Shown: one piece after another, positions 16,710 to 25,335 of the stretch
Numbering within the stretch: the first letter of the stretch is position 1
How the letters are laid out: the number at the start of each line of letters is the position of its first letter
Notes under the pieces: generated by a model
Told to the model about the DNA's origin: nothing
Seen by the model: only the letters and a program-made list of their open reading frames with translations
The model's database searches: none
DNA from: Clostridia bacterium
GTDB lineage: Bacteria > Bacillota > Clostridia > Christensenellales > Borkfalkiaceae
Assembly: GCA_900766495.1 (NCBI GenBank)
Contig: CAAFVM010000038.1
Location: 1-59,674 of the forward strand
DNA length: 59,674 bases
Direction of reading: 5' to 3'
Made by a program: the position numbers and the translations under genes

Positions 16710-17825
16710 TTATATTGCGAAAATAAGCTGGAAAACGGCGCAGAGCGCGAACGAAATTGTTGCCTGAATCAGTTTTGCCGTTATAAAAAATTTGCTTTTA
16801 ACGCCTGCCTGTTTTAAAAATGCAAGCGATTGCGCTATGACGGAGACTCCGCCGAACGTTATAATAAACGTTATAAGCGGCAGTTTGAAAAAGCCGAGTT
16901 CGCAACGCGAAAGTTCAAGCGCGCCCTTGGTGCATTCCAGAAGCCCCGAACAAAATCCTTTGGCCGCGTTTTGATTTTTAAACAGCAAAGTAAGCAAAAA
17001 TTCAAGCGGATAAAGCAAATAAAAATCAGAAGCCACGGTTGAAACAACGTAGAAAAAGCAGATTAGCGTGCCTACGGTAAGGCAGGAAACCGACGTTGAA
17101 TAGGCGCATTCGGCAAGCGGGTTTTTCATTCCGTTATTTTTAAAAAGCGGGACTATAGGTTGATAATCGCAATATTTTCTGTAAATTACTCCTGTGAAAA
17201 CAGCCGATAAAATATGGCAGGCGAATATGACCGCGCCCGCTTTCGGCGAAGAAAGCATGCCCGCGCCCACGCTGCCTATAACGAACGCGGGACCCGACGT
17301 CGAGCAGAAAGCCGAAGCCTTTGCCGCCGTTTTTTCGTCGAGCGCGTTAAGCGAGTAAAGTTCCGAAATAAGCCGCGCGCCCACGGGGTAGCCCGAAATA
17401 AAGCTCATAAGTTGAATAAATCCGCACGCGCCCCCGGCGTTGTATAAAAATCGGGTTAGCGGGTTAAGGCGTTTCGCAAGCGGCGCGAGCGCGCCCGAAG
17501 CGGTTATTAAAAGAGTTAAAAAGAAAAACGGCAAAAGCGACGGCAGCACCACAAGCGCCCACAATTTCAATCCGTCTGCCGCGGCGCCCGCATAGCGCGA
17601 CGGAAAAACCGACAAAATAACGCAGGTTAAAAGCGCGGCAAAAACGGGCGCGTACATCTTGATTTTAGTTGTCTTTTCCGCCGCTCCCGATTTATTTCCC
17701 GCGGCTCCCGCTTTAAATATACTCTTTTTAAAAAAGTTGCCTTTTTTGCGTTTAAAACTTTTTAAGCCGATTTTTTTAACGTAATCATAAACGCGAATTT
17801 CCGAATTTTCCATATTATAACTCAT
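16710..17825 (-). CDS. ylbJ: YlbJ-like sporulation integral membrane protein
   Basis: Polytopic membrane protein with about eight hydrophobic segments. Family features are LKLWALVVLPSLLPFFFL, ISGYPVGARLISELY and FCSTSGPAFVIGSVG. YlbJ is needed for spore cortex formation in Bacillus and belongs to the nucleoside-recognition (Gate) membrane family. It has 371 residues, against ~400 in Bacillus, plus a basic N-terminal extension of about 55 residues. It lies next to rsmD-coaD as ylbJ does in Bacillus, but in opposite orientation. Its presence hints at, but does not prove, spore formation. A degenerate copy of the dispersed element is read in frame at about 17140-17167 (DYQPIVPLF). Confidence 0.85.
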   Translation of the reverse strand: MSYNMENSEIRVYDYVKKIGLKSFKRKKGNFFKKSIFKAGAAGNKSGAAEKTTKIKMYAPVFAALLTCVILSVFPSRYAGAAADGLKLWALVVLPSLLPFFFLTLLITASGALAPLAKRLNPLTRFLYNAGGACGFIQLMSFISGYPVGARLISELYSLNALDEKTAAKASAFCSTSGPAFVIGSVGAGMLSSPKAGAVIFACHILSAVFTGVIYRKYCDYQPIVPLFKNNGMKNPLAECAYSTSVSCLTVGTLICFFYVVSTVASDFYLLYPLEFLLTLLFKNQNAAKGFCSGLLECTKGALELSRCELGFFKLPLITFIITFGGVSVIAQSLAFLKQAGVKSKFFITAKLIQATISFALCAVFQLIFAI

Positions 17826-17857
17826 ATTACAATTTTATTATTAAGCAGTGTGATTTT

Positions 17858-19186
17858 ATGAAAAAAGATACTCAAACCATAAGTATGTTCGAAACGAATA
17901 ACGGCGAACCCGCGGCAACCGCTCCGCTTGCCGAAAGAATGCGCCCGCGCACTTTGCGCGAATTTATAGGTCAGGGGCATATAGCCGACGACGGCAGTCT
18001 GCTTCGTCGCGCAATCATGCTTGACAGGTTGGGCAGTTGCATATTCTGGGGACCTCCGGGCTGCGGGAAAACCACGCTCGCGAATATTATAGCGAACTCT
18101 ACAAGCGGGGCGTTCGTTAAGTTAAACGCGGTAAACAGCGGCGTTGCCGACGTAAAAAGGGTTGCCGAAGAAGCCGAGGAAAACCGCAAGCTTTATCATA
18201 AAAAAACCTATTTACTGCTCGACGAATGTCACAGGTTCAACAAAACGCAGTCCGATTCGCTGCTCCCGCTGATAGAAAGCGGCACGGTGGTGTTCATAGG
18301 TTCCACAACCGAAAACCCGTACGCAGCCATGACGCCCGCAATAGTTTCGCGGTGCCGTGTTTTTCAGTTCAAGCGGCTTGAACCCGAACTTATAAAACAG
18401 GCGCTTATAAAAGCCAACGCCGATAAAAAGCGGGGGCTTGGCGATTACGAAGCCGAAATCGAAGAGGAAGCATACGAACATATAGCAAAAATGAGCGGGG
18501 GCGATTTGCGCGTGGCATACAACGCGCTTGAACTTGCGGTTTTAACCACTCCCGCGGGTACCGACGGAAAAATTAAAGTCACGCTGAAAGACGCCGAGCA
18601 ATCAATTCAGAAAAAAGCACTTTCTTACGACGAAAATTTATATTACGATATTTTATCGGCGTTTTGCAAAAGTCTGCGCGGAAGCGACAGCGACGCCGCT
18701 CTTTACTGGTCGCAACGGCTTATTCGCGGCGGGTGCGACCCCGTGCTTATCGCCCGCAGACTTATAGCCCACGCGAGCGAGGACGTGGGTATGGCGGATT
18801 CGAACGCGTTGGTGGTTGCGGTTTCCGCTCTTACCGCATTGCAGAACATGGGCGCGCCCGAGGGGCTTATTCCGCTTTCGCACGCCATTATTTACGTTTG
18901 CGAAGCGCCAAAATCGAACAGCGTTATAACGGCTATGACGGCGGCGGGCGAGGCTGCCGAAAACGTGCGCGACGACGTGGTTCCGCCTCACCTTAAAAAC
19001 AGCGTGTTCGCAGGCAAAGAGGATAAAGCTCTTTCCGCTACATATAAATACCCGCACGATTACGGCGGATACGTAGAGCAGCAATATCTGCCGAATTCGC
19101 TTGTCGGGCAAACTTTTTATACCCCCTCGCATAACGGCGACGAAAAGAAAGTTTTCGAAATCCGCCGCGAAAAAGGCAAAAAATAA
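17858..19186 (+). CDS. rarA: Replication-associated recombination protein RarA
   Basis: AAA+ ATPase of the clamp-loader group that acts at stalled replication forks. Walker A is GPPGCGKT (65-72), Walker B is in LLLDECHRF, and sensor segments include GSTTENPY and VSRCRVF. The C-terminal tetramerisation part includes ALYWSQRLIRGGCDP and YKYPHDYGGYVEQQYLP. Its 442 residues match the family. No strong ribosome binding site precedes the ATG. The gene is followed by a displaced second copy of its own last codons (19226-19282). Confidence 0.94.
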   Translation: MKKDTQTISMFETNNGEPAATAPLAERMRPRTLREFIGQGHIADDGSLLRRAIMLDRLGSCIFWGPPGCGKTTLANIIANSTSGAFVKLNAVNSGVADVKRVAEEAEENRKLYHKKTYLLLDECHRFNKTQSDSLLPLIESGTVVFIGSTTENPYAAMTPAIVSRCRVFQFKRLEPELIKQALIKANADKKRGLGDYEAEIEEEAYEHIAKMSGGDLRVAYNALELAVLTTPAGTDGKIKVTLKDAEQSIQKKALSYDENLYYDILSAFCKSLRGSDSDAALYWSQRLIRGGCDPVLIARRLIAHASEDVGMADSNALVVAVSALTALQNMGAPEGLIPLSHAIIYVCEAPKSNSVITAMTAAGEAAENVRDDVVPPHLKNSVFAGKEDKALSATYKYPHDYGGYVEQQYLPNSLVGQTFYTPSHNGDEKKVFEIRREKGKK

Positions 19187-19225
19187 CGCAGCGTAGCTAA
19201 CGGCGCCGCCGTGTGATAAAAAAAC

Positions 19226-19282
19226 AACGGCGACGAAAAAAAGGTTTTCGAAGTGCGTCGCGAAAAGGGGAAAAAGTTTTAG
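19226..19282 (+). pseudogene. Vestigial duplicate of the rarA 3' end
   Basis: Starting 40 nt after the rarA stop, this stretch encodes NGDEKKVFEVRREKGKKF and a stop, almost the same as the true rarA C-terminus NGDEKKVFEIRREKGKK. Nucleotide differences are mostly at third positions, so it looks like an old remnant of a rarA-related copy rather than a recent error. It has no start and no upstream homology that I can see. Confidence 0.7.
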
Positions 19283-19366
19283 GACTAAGCGATTGCGGCA
19301 TAAAAAGAAGGACTCGGTTGATATACCAAAGAAAGCGTAAATTTTAAAACGAATAAGGAGTTTGCT

Positions 19367-20068
19367 ATGAAAATTTTATCTTTGAAAAACGTGAAAAAAG
19401 AATATCATACCGGTTCGATAACGGTGCCTGCCGTGGAGGACGTTTCCTTCGATTTGAGCGAGGGAGAATTCGTGGTGATTCTGGGCGCGTCCGGCGCGGG
19501 CAAAACAACGCTTCTGAATCTTCTCGGCGGTATGGATACCGTAACGAGCGGAGAAATAGATCTTTGCGGGAAAAACATAGCGGCTTTCAATAAGCGCGAG
19601 CTTACCGATTATCGCCGCCGCGACGTGGGATTCGTATTTCAGTTTTATAATCTTATGCCTAACCTTACCGCGCTTGAAAACGTTGAAATAGCCGTTGAAA
19701 TTTGCGATAATCATCTCGACCCGAAAACCGTTCTCGAATCGGTGGGGCTTTCGGACAGACTCAATAACTTCCCGGCGGAACTTTCGGGCGGGGAGCAACA
19801 AAGGGTTTCGATTGCCCGCGCGATTGCAAAAAATCCGAAGCTGATATTGTGCGACGAACCTACCGGCGCGCTCGATTACGTTACCGGCAAGAAAATATTA
19901 AAGCTTTTACAGGATTTATCGCGCGAGCACAAAAAACTGGTTATAGTAGTAACTCATAATGCCGCGCTGAAAGATATGGCGGATAAAGTGATAAGAATAA
20001 AAAGCGGAAGAATTGAAAGCATCGAAACAAACGATAATCCGACTTCGGTCGAGGAGATAGAGTGGTGA
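19367..20068 (+). CDS. ABC transporter ATP-binding protein (MacB/LolD type)
   Basis: Nucleotide-binding subunit for the FtsX-like permease encoded next to it. Walker A is GASGAGKT (40-47), the Q-loop is in VFQFYNLMPN, the signature LSGGEQQRVSIARA, Walker B ILCDEPTGALD and the H-loop VVTHN. At 233 residues it has the length of the MacB/LolD/FtsE branch, whose members move lipoproteins, peptides or antibiotics or act mechanically on the envelope. AAGGAG 7 nt before ATG gives a clear start. It overlaps the permease by a few bases, so they form one operon. The substrate cannot be told. Confidence 0.93.
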   Translation: MKILSLKNVKKEYHTGSITVPAVEDVSFDLSEGEFVVILGASGAGKTTLLNLLGGMDTVTSGEIDLCGKNIAAFNKRELTDYRRRDVGFVFQFYNLMPNLTALENVEIAVEICDNHLDPKTVLESVGLSDRLNNFPAELSGGEQQRVSIARAIAKNPKLILCDEPTGALDYVTGKKILKLLQDLSREHKKLVIVVTHNAALKDMADKVIRIKSGRIESIETNDNPTSVEEIEW

Positions 20069-21924
20069 AAACGTATTTTAAAACAGTTCGCAGAATGTTT
20101 AAAAAGCATCTTATACGGCTGCTGTCTCTTATAGGAATCGTGCTTATTTCCGTAGGATTTATATCGGGTATCGGTTCGCCTACCGATATGATAAAAGACA
20201 GTATCGAAGAATATTATAAAAAGCAAAACGTAAGCGATTTTATAGTGAAAAGCACCACCGGAAGGTTTACGTCCGAACAGATTGCCGCCGTGAAAGAACG
20301 TTACGGCGAGGAAAACGTAGAGTCGGGCATGTCGTTTGATATTCAGACCGGCGAAAAAAGATCTCTTCGTTTGTATTATCTTGATTTTAACAATACGAAA
20401 GTCAACAATCTCGAGCTTGTGGAAGGCGAAAAAATTACAGCCGACGACAATAACTGCGTTTATGCCGAGGTAAAAGATAACGTAATAAAGGGATATTCGA
20501 TAGGCGAAAAGGTGGAAATAAATATTGCTTCCGCGCTCAATCTGCCGTTTGATTATAAAATAAAAGTTACCGTAAAGGGAATAGTGAAAAGCCCGCTTAC
20601 GTTCGGGAATGACGGCGAGCCGAGTTATAACAACCCGGAAGGGACGGAAACGCCCGACAATATGGCCGACATAAAAAAACTCGATTTGCTCGAAAACACT
20701 TTATATTGTCCGTTTGAAATAACTCCTTTAATGCCGAAAGGCGATTTATATATCAAAGCGGAAAATCGTAATTTATTCAATTCGTTCTCGTCGGAATACG
20801 AAAAATACGTAAAAGAAGAGAAAGAGGCGATTTCCGGACTTCTGGGCGAGAAAATACGTATAATCACGCTTTACGACAATTATAGTTTCAAGTCGGTTAT
20901 TTCAAGCGCGGATAAGGTTCGCGGCATAGGCAATATTTTAATGATTATATTTATTGCCGTAACGTTGCTCGTCGTATTGTCGTCGATGATGAGGCTTATG
21001 GATGAAGAACGTTCGCAGATTGCCTGTCTTAAAACTCTCGGATACGGCTCGTTCTGCATAGTAATGCGATATATCCTGTTTGCGCTCGTCGCGCTTGCCG
21101 CAGGCGGTGGCGGCGGATTTTTCGTTGGGTACGGGGTTTCCTGGCTTATATGCGCGGTTTTCGGCTACGGATATTCGATGCCGCCGGTATCGGTAATAGT
21201 TAATCCGAGTTATTACTTTTTATCGGTGGGCGTAATAATTGCGGTTACTCTTGTTGCGGTATTCGGTTTGGGCATGCGCCTTACGGATAACGCGCCTGCC
21301 GACCTTTTGCGCCCGAAGCCGCCTAAAAAAGGAAAAAGAATCCTGCTTGAAAAAATTCCTTTTATATGGAAACGTCTTTCGTTTAAATATAAATCGTCGT
21401 TAAGAAACGTTTTAAGGTATAAAACAAGGTTTTTAATGATGCTCGTATCGGTTGCGGTTTCTGCCGGGCTTGTTTATGCGGGGCTTGCGCTGCTCGATAT
21501 GTGCCTTTTCGGCGATTTCGGTTCGTCCGCTATAATAGGAATAGCGGTTGTAGTCGTCGTTTTCGCAGGACTTTTAACGGCTGTGGTAATAAACACTCTT
21601 ACTACTATTAACATAAGCGAGAGGGAAAGAGAGATAGCCACGCTTATGGTTTTGGGCTATCACGACGGCGAAATATGCGGATATATTTATCGCGAAATTT
21701 ACATCAGCGCGTTTTTGGGAATTCTTTTCGGTTATCCCGTAGGAATAGGTTTTGCGACGCTGGTTTTCAAAACCATCGGTTTCGGAACCGTAAAAAACGT
21801 CAGCTGGTTTATGTGGCTTCTTGTTCCTCTTATCGTTTTCGTGTTTACTTTGCTCGTAACGCTTATGTTAAGACCTAAAATAGTTAAAACGAAAATGAAC
21901 GAAAGCCTTAAAGCCGTAGAATAA
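20062..21924 (+). CDS. ABC transporter permease, FtsX-like
   Basis: Partner of the preceding ATPase. One membrane segment near residues 18-37 is followed by a large extracytoplasmic domain (about 40-275), three membrane segments (about 285-400) and, after a cytosolic stretch, a second FtsX-like set (about 465-610). The cytosolic motifs ERSQIACLKTLGYG and EREREIATLMVLGYH near the two FtsX units are typical of the family. Its 620 residues are shorter than the four-plus-four-helix BceB type in arrangement but clearly MacB-like. GTG at 20062 or the adjacent GTG at 20065 (GTGA overlap) can start it; GAGGAG precedes both. Confidence 0.88.
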   Translation: MVKTYFKTVRRMFKKHLIRLLSLIGIVLISVGFISGIGSPTDMIKDSIEEYYKKQNVSDFIVKSTTGRFTSEQIAAVKERYGEENVESGMSFDIQTGEKRSLRLYYLDFNNTKVNNLELVEGEKITADDNNCVYAEVKDNVIKGYSIGEKVEINIASALNLPFDYKIKVTVKGIVKSPLTFGNDGEPSYNNPEGTETPDNMADIKKLDLLENTLYCPFEITPLMPKGDLYIKAENRNLFNSFSSEYEKYVKEEKEAISGLLGEKIRIITLYDNYSFKSVISSADKVRGIGNILMIIFIAVTLLVVLSSMMRLMDEERSQIACLKTLGYGSFCIVMRYILFALVALAAGGGGGFFVGYGVSWLICAVFGYGYSMPPVSVIVNPSYYFLSVGVIIAVTLVAVFGLGMRLTDNAPADLLRPKPPKKGKRILLEKIPFIWKRLSFKYKSSLRNVLRYKTRFLMMLVSVAVSAGLVYAGLALLDMCLFGDFGSSAIIGIAVVVVVFAGLLTAVVINTLTTINISEREREIATLMVLGYHDGEICGYIYREIYISAFLGILFGYPVGIGFATLVFKTIGFGTVKNVSWFMWLLVPLIVFVFTLLVTLMLRPKIVKTKMNESLKAVE

Positions 21925-22025
21925 ATTTTATCAGAAAAATCCGCTCGGCAAATACGGGTTTTCCGGCGGTTGAAAATCCGACAAGCAAGCTTGTAAAAAA
22001 AATTTAAAAATTTAATAAAAAATAC

Positions 22026-22054
22026 TTGACAAAGGTTCGCGATCATATTATAAT
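22026..22054 (+). promoter_or_regulatory. Sigma-A promoter of clpB
   Basis: TTGACA (22026-22031) and TATAAT (22049-22054) are both consensus and separated by 17 bp. The -10 box ends 2 nt before the CIRCE operator. Confidence 0.9.
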
Positions 22055-22056
22055 GA

Positions 22057-22083
22057 TTAGCAATCAAACAAAAAGAGTGCTAA
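22057..22083. promoter_or_regulatory. CIRCE operator (HrcA binding site)
   Basis: TTAGCAATC-N9-GAGTGCTAA matches the CIRCE consensus TTAGCACTC-N9-GAGTGCTAA with one mismatch in the left arm. Its position just after the -10 box of clpB implies repression by HrcA and heat induction. hrcA itself is not in the window. Confidence 0.9.
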
Positions 22084-22122
22084 CACTCAAATATGTAGAT
22101 TGCCAAAAAGGAGGTATGAGCT

Positions 22123-24714
22123 ATGAATGAAGAAAAATGGACGGTAAAAGCGCGCGAGGCTTTGGAAGCCGCGCAGAAAAGCGCGCTGGTATCTGATAAT
22201 CAGGAAATAAAACAAGAACACTTACTTTCGGCTTTACTTGAAGATAACGGGCTTATAGGCGGACTTTTGCAAAAATGCGGAGTTAACGTGCAGGCTTTCG
22301 GCGGCGACGTAGAGGCAGCAATATCGGGCTTTCCCAAAGTGAGCGGAAGCGGCGCGAACGTATATCTCGGTCAGGAACTTGCGAAAAGTATAGCTACCGC
22401 GGAAAAACTTGCCGAAACGCAGGGCGACGAATTTGTGGGGGTCGAGCATTTATTCGAAGCGCTTTTAAAAACGCCTTCGCAAAACGTTAAGAATCTGTTT
22501 GTAAAATACAGAATTAACGAAGGCGATTTCGAAAAAGCTTTACGTGAAGTAAAAACTCAGCCGAACACGACCGACAGCCCGGAAGACGGTTACGACGCGC
22601 TTAAAAAATACGGCTACGACCTTGTAGAACGCGCGAAGAGCGGCAAACTCGACCCCGTAATAGGCAGGGACGACGAAATAAGAAACGTGATTCGTATTCT
22701 TTCGCGTAAAACCAAGAACAACCCCGTGCTTATAGGCGAGCCGGGCGTAGGTAAAACCGCCATAGCCGAGGGGCTTGCTCAACGTATAACGCGAGGCGAC
22801 GTGCCCGAAGGTCTTAAAGACAAACATATTTTCGCTCTCGATATGGGCGCGCTTATAGCAGGCGCAAAATATCGCGGCGAATTCGAAGAAAGGCTTAAAG
22901 CCGTTCTTAACGAAATTAAAAAACAGGAGGGCAGAACTCTTCTGTTTATCGATGAGTTGCACACCATAGTCGGCGCCGGTAAAACCGAGGGCAGTATGGA
23001 CGCGGGTAACCTGCTTAAACCTATGCTTGCGCGCGGCGAACTGCATTGTATAGGCGCGACTACTTTGGAAGAGTATTCCAAATATATAGAAAAAGACCCC
23101 GCGCTCGAACGTCGTTTCCAGCCGGTAACCGTAAACGAGCCTACCGTAGAAGACACTATTGCCATTTTGCGCGGACTTAAAGAACGTTACGAAATTTATC
23201 ACGGCGTTCGCATTCACGATAACGCGCTCGTGGCTGCCGCTACTTTGTCGGATCGTTATATAACCGACAGATTTTTGCCCGATAAAGCCATAGACCTTAT
23301 GGATGAGGCTTGCGCTATGCTCCGAACCGAGATAGACAGCATGCCCACCGAAATGGACGTTATATCGCGTAAAATCATACAGCTTCAGATTGAAGAAATG
23401 GCGCTTTCTAAAGAAACCGATAAACTTTCCGCCGACAGACTTGCCGCGGTAAAGAAAGAACTTTCGGAAAAGCGCGAACAATTTGCGGCTCTTAAAACCC
23501 AGTGGGATAACGAAAAACGCGGAATAAACGGCGTTAAAGAAATCAAAGCTAAAATAGACGACGCCAAACTTGCCATAGAAAACGCAAAACGTTCGGGCGA
23601 TTACGAAAAAGCGGCGAAACTGCAATACAGCGAGCTGCCCGCCCTTACGAAAGCGCTTGAAGAAGCCGAAAAAGCTTCGGATCAGAAGAAAGAGAACACT
23701 CTTTTGCGCGACGAAGTCACCGCAGACGAGATTGCCAGAATAGTTGCAAAATGGACGGGTATTCCCGTAAGCAAACTTATGGAAAGCGAGAAGAAAAAAC
23801 TTTTGCACCTTTCCGAAAAACTGCACGAGAGGGTTGTAGGTCAGGACGAAGCGGTCGATTCGGTGGCAGACGCCATTTTGCGTTCGCGTGCGGGCATATC
23901 CGACGAAAATCGACCTATAGGCTCGTTTTTATTCCTTGGTCCTACCGGCGTAGGCAAAACCGAGCTTGCGAAAACGCTTGCCGAATATTTGTTCGACGAC
24001 GAGAAAAACCTTATAAGAATAGATATGAGCGAGTATATGGAAAAGTTCTCGGTCACTCGTCTTATAGGCGCGCCTCCGGGATACGTAGGGTATGACGAGG
24101 GCGGTCAGCTTACCGAGGCCGTTCGTCGTAAACCTTACAGCGTAATTTTGTTCGATGAGGTTGAAAAAGCTCACCCCGACGTTTTCAATCTGCTTTTGCA
24201 GGTGCTTGACGACGGGCGTATCACCGACGGACAGGGCAGAACGGTCAACTTTAAAAATACCGTTATAATTCTTACGTCCAACCTCGGCAGCAGCGCCATT
24301 TTGGACAGTATGGAAAAGAACGGTACTGTTGACCAGACCGCCCGCGACGAAATCGATAAACTTTTAAAAACAAAGTTCCGTCCCGAATTTTTGAACAGAC
24401 TTGACGATATATTGTTGTTCAAACCGCTCTCGCGCGAGAATGTGAAACGCATTATCGACTTGCTTCTTAAAAAACTTTCCGAACGACTTGCTCGGCAGCA
24501 ACTTCGTTTGTTCGTTACCGACAGCGCGAAAGACGCTATTGCCGACGGCGGTTACGACGTTGTGTTCGGCGCGCGTCCGCTCAAACGTTTTATCGAGAGC
24601 AAAATCGAAACCGCGGTCGCCCGAGTTATTCTTGCGGGTAACGTGAGCGAGGGCGATACCGTTAAAGTCGACGCGTTTGATGGCGATATTAAAGTAGAGA
24701 TAGTAAAAGCCTGA
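22123..24714 (+). CDS. clpB: ATP-dependent disaggregase ClpB
   Basis: Hexameric Hsp104-type chaperone that rescues aggregated proteins with DnaK. The N-domain (about 1-145) is followed by the first AAA+ domain with Walker A GEPGVGKT (205-212), a long middle coiled coil (about 405-525) that distinguishes ClpB from ClpC, and the second AAA+ domain with GPTGVGKT (606-613). Its 863 residues are normal. AAGGAGG precedes the ATG. It has its own consensus promoter and CIRCE operator and is followed by terminators, so it is a monocistronic heat-shock gene. Confidence 0.98.
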   Translation: MNEEKWTVKAREALEAAQKSALVSDNQEIKQEHLLSALLEDNGLIGGLLQKCGVNVQAFGGDVEAAISGFPKVSGSGANVYLGQELAKSIATAEKLAETQGDEFVGVEHLFEALLKTPSQNVKNLFVKYRINEGDFEKALREVKTQPNTTDSPEDGYDALKKYGYDLVERAKSGKLDPVIGRDDEIRNVIRILSRKTKNNPVLIGEPGVGKTAIAEGLAQRITRGDVPEGLKDKHIFALDMGALIAGAKYRGEFEERLKAVLNEIKKQEGRTLLFIDELHTIVGAGKTEGSMDAGNLLKPMLARGELHCIGATTLEEYSKYIEKDPALERRFQPVTVNEPTVEDTIAILRGLKERYEIYHGVRIHDNALVAAATLSDRYITDRFLPDKAIDLMDEACAMLRTEIDSMPTEMDVISRKIIQLQIEEMALSKETDKLSADRLAAVKKELSEKREQFAALKTQWDNEKRGINGVKEIKAKIDDAKLAIENAKRSGDYEKAAKLQYSELPALTKALEEAEKASDQKKENTLLRDEVTADEIARIVAKWTGIPVSKLMESEKKKLLHLSEKLHERVVGQDEAVDSVADAILRSRAGISDENRPIGSFLFLGPTGVGKTELAKTLAEYLFDDEKNLIRIDMSEYMEKFSVTRLIGAPPGYVGYDEGGQLTEAVRRKPYSVILFDEVEKAHPDVFNLLLQVLDDGRITDGQGRTVNFKNTVIILTSNLGSSAILDSMEKNGTVDQTARDEIDKLLKTKFRPEFLNRLDDILLFKPLSRENVKRIIDLLLKKLSERLARQQLRLFVTDSAKDAIADGGYDVVFGARPLKRFIESKIETAVARVILAGNVSEGDTVKVDAFDGDIKVEIVKA

Positions 24715-24776
24715 CGGTTTTTCTATTAAAAAGCATTTGCCACCGGGAGTGCCGAAAAATCTGATTAAATTAATAC

Positions 24777-24815
24777 GAAAGCGGGGTTAATCGACTTATA
24801 GCCCCGCTTTTGCTG
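24777..24815 (+). terminator. Terminator after clpB with the conserved dispersed-element loop
   Basis: GCGGGG (24781-24786) pairs with CCCCGC (24802-24807). The loop contains the core TAATCGACTTATAG (24788-24801), and TTTT follows. Confidence 0.8.
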
Positions 24816-24828
24816 TAAATTAATAATT

Positions 24829-24870
24829 AAAAAGCTTGTTTTTTCTCAATAATAAAACAGGCTTTTTTAT
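24829..24870. terminator. Second terminator hairpin downstream of clpB
   Basis: AAAAGCTTGTTTT pairs with AAAACAGGCTTTT with one mismatch, followed by TTATTTT. It can act in either direction. Confidence 0.6.
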
Positions 24871-24887
24871 TTTGCCCGAAAAAATGC

Positions 24888-24916
24888 TTGCAAATAAATT
24901 TTGCAAAGAGTAGAAT
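24888..24916 (+). promoter_or_regulatory. Likely promoter of the PII-like/antiporter pair
   Basis: TTGCAA (24888-24893) and TAGAAT (24911-24916) are separated by 17 bp and lie about 80 nt before the next start codon. Confidence 0.5.
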
Positions 24917-24995
24917 ATAGGCGTTCTTAAAAAAAGAAAAATTTCTTGGTCGCGCGGCGAAATCGAAACGCGACACGAAGGAGGCTTAAAGAAAT

Positions 24996-25331
24996 ATGAA
25001 ATATATGTTTCAGGTAATTTTGTCGAAGAACGAAAACGCCTACGCATTGTTTTCCGCTTTAAGGAAAAAGGATATTAAAGGCGTGGTTTTGCCTGCGCAA
25101 AGCCTAAAATCGGCACTTCTCGACAACAAAGACGAAAGCATTCCCGCGTTTGCGGGGCTTCGCCACGTGGTGGAATACCCGCACGACAACAACTACGTCG
25201 TGTATTGCATTATCGACGAAAGCAGACTTGAAGAAGTTAAGCAGATAGTTCGCGACGTTACCGACGAAATCAAGCATAAAGTCGGCATTATGTTCGCGAT
25301 GCCGCTCGCTTTCGTGGAGGGGCTTGACTGA
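24996..25331 (+). CDS. Small PII-like (ferredoxin-fold) protein of unknown function
   Basis: A 111-residue soluble protein. I recognise no exact family, but its end, VGIMFAMPLAFVEGLD, resembles the last strand and VxGL turn of PII-like signalling proteins, and the length fits that fold. Such proteins (for example PG0541- or DUF190-type) are often encoded beside membrane transporters and may sense nucleotides or ions. Here the next gene, an antiporter, begins within a few bases of its stop. GGAGG about 11 nt before the ATG supports the start. The PII link is an inference; a CutA1-like or unrelated alpha/beta sandwich is possible. Confidence 0.6.
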   Translation: MKYMFQVILSKNENAYALFSALRKKDIKGVVLPAQSLKSALLDNKDESIPAFAGLRHVVEYPHDNNYVVYCIIDESRLEEVKQIVRDVTDEIKHKVGIMFAMPLAFVEGLD

Positions 25332-25335
25332 TTTT

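Noticed and set aside
23903..23925. Element-like AATCGACCTATAGG in clpB and a similar stretch in clpC (57885)
   Set aside because: It encodes NRPIGS, conserved in all Clp ATPases, so the likeness to the dispersed element is best explained by protein conservation.
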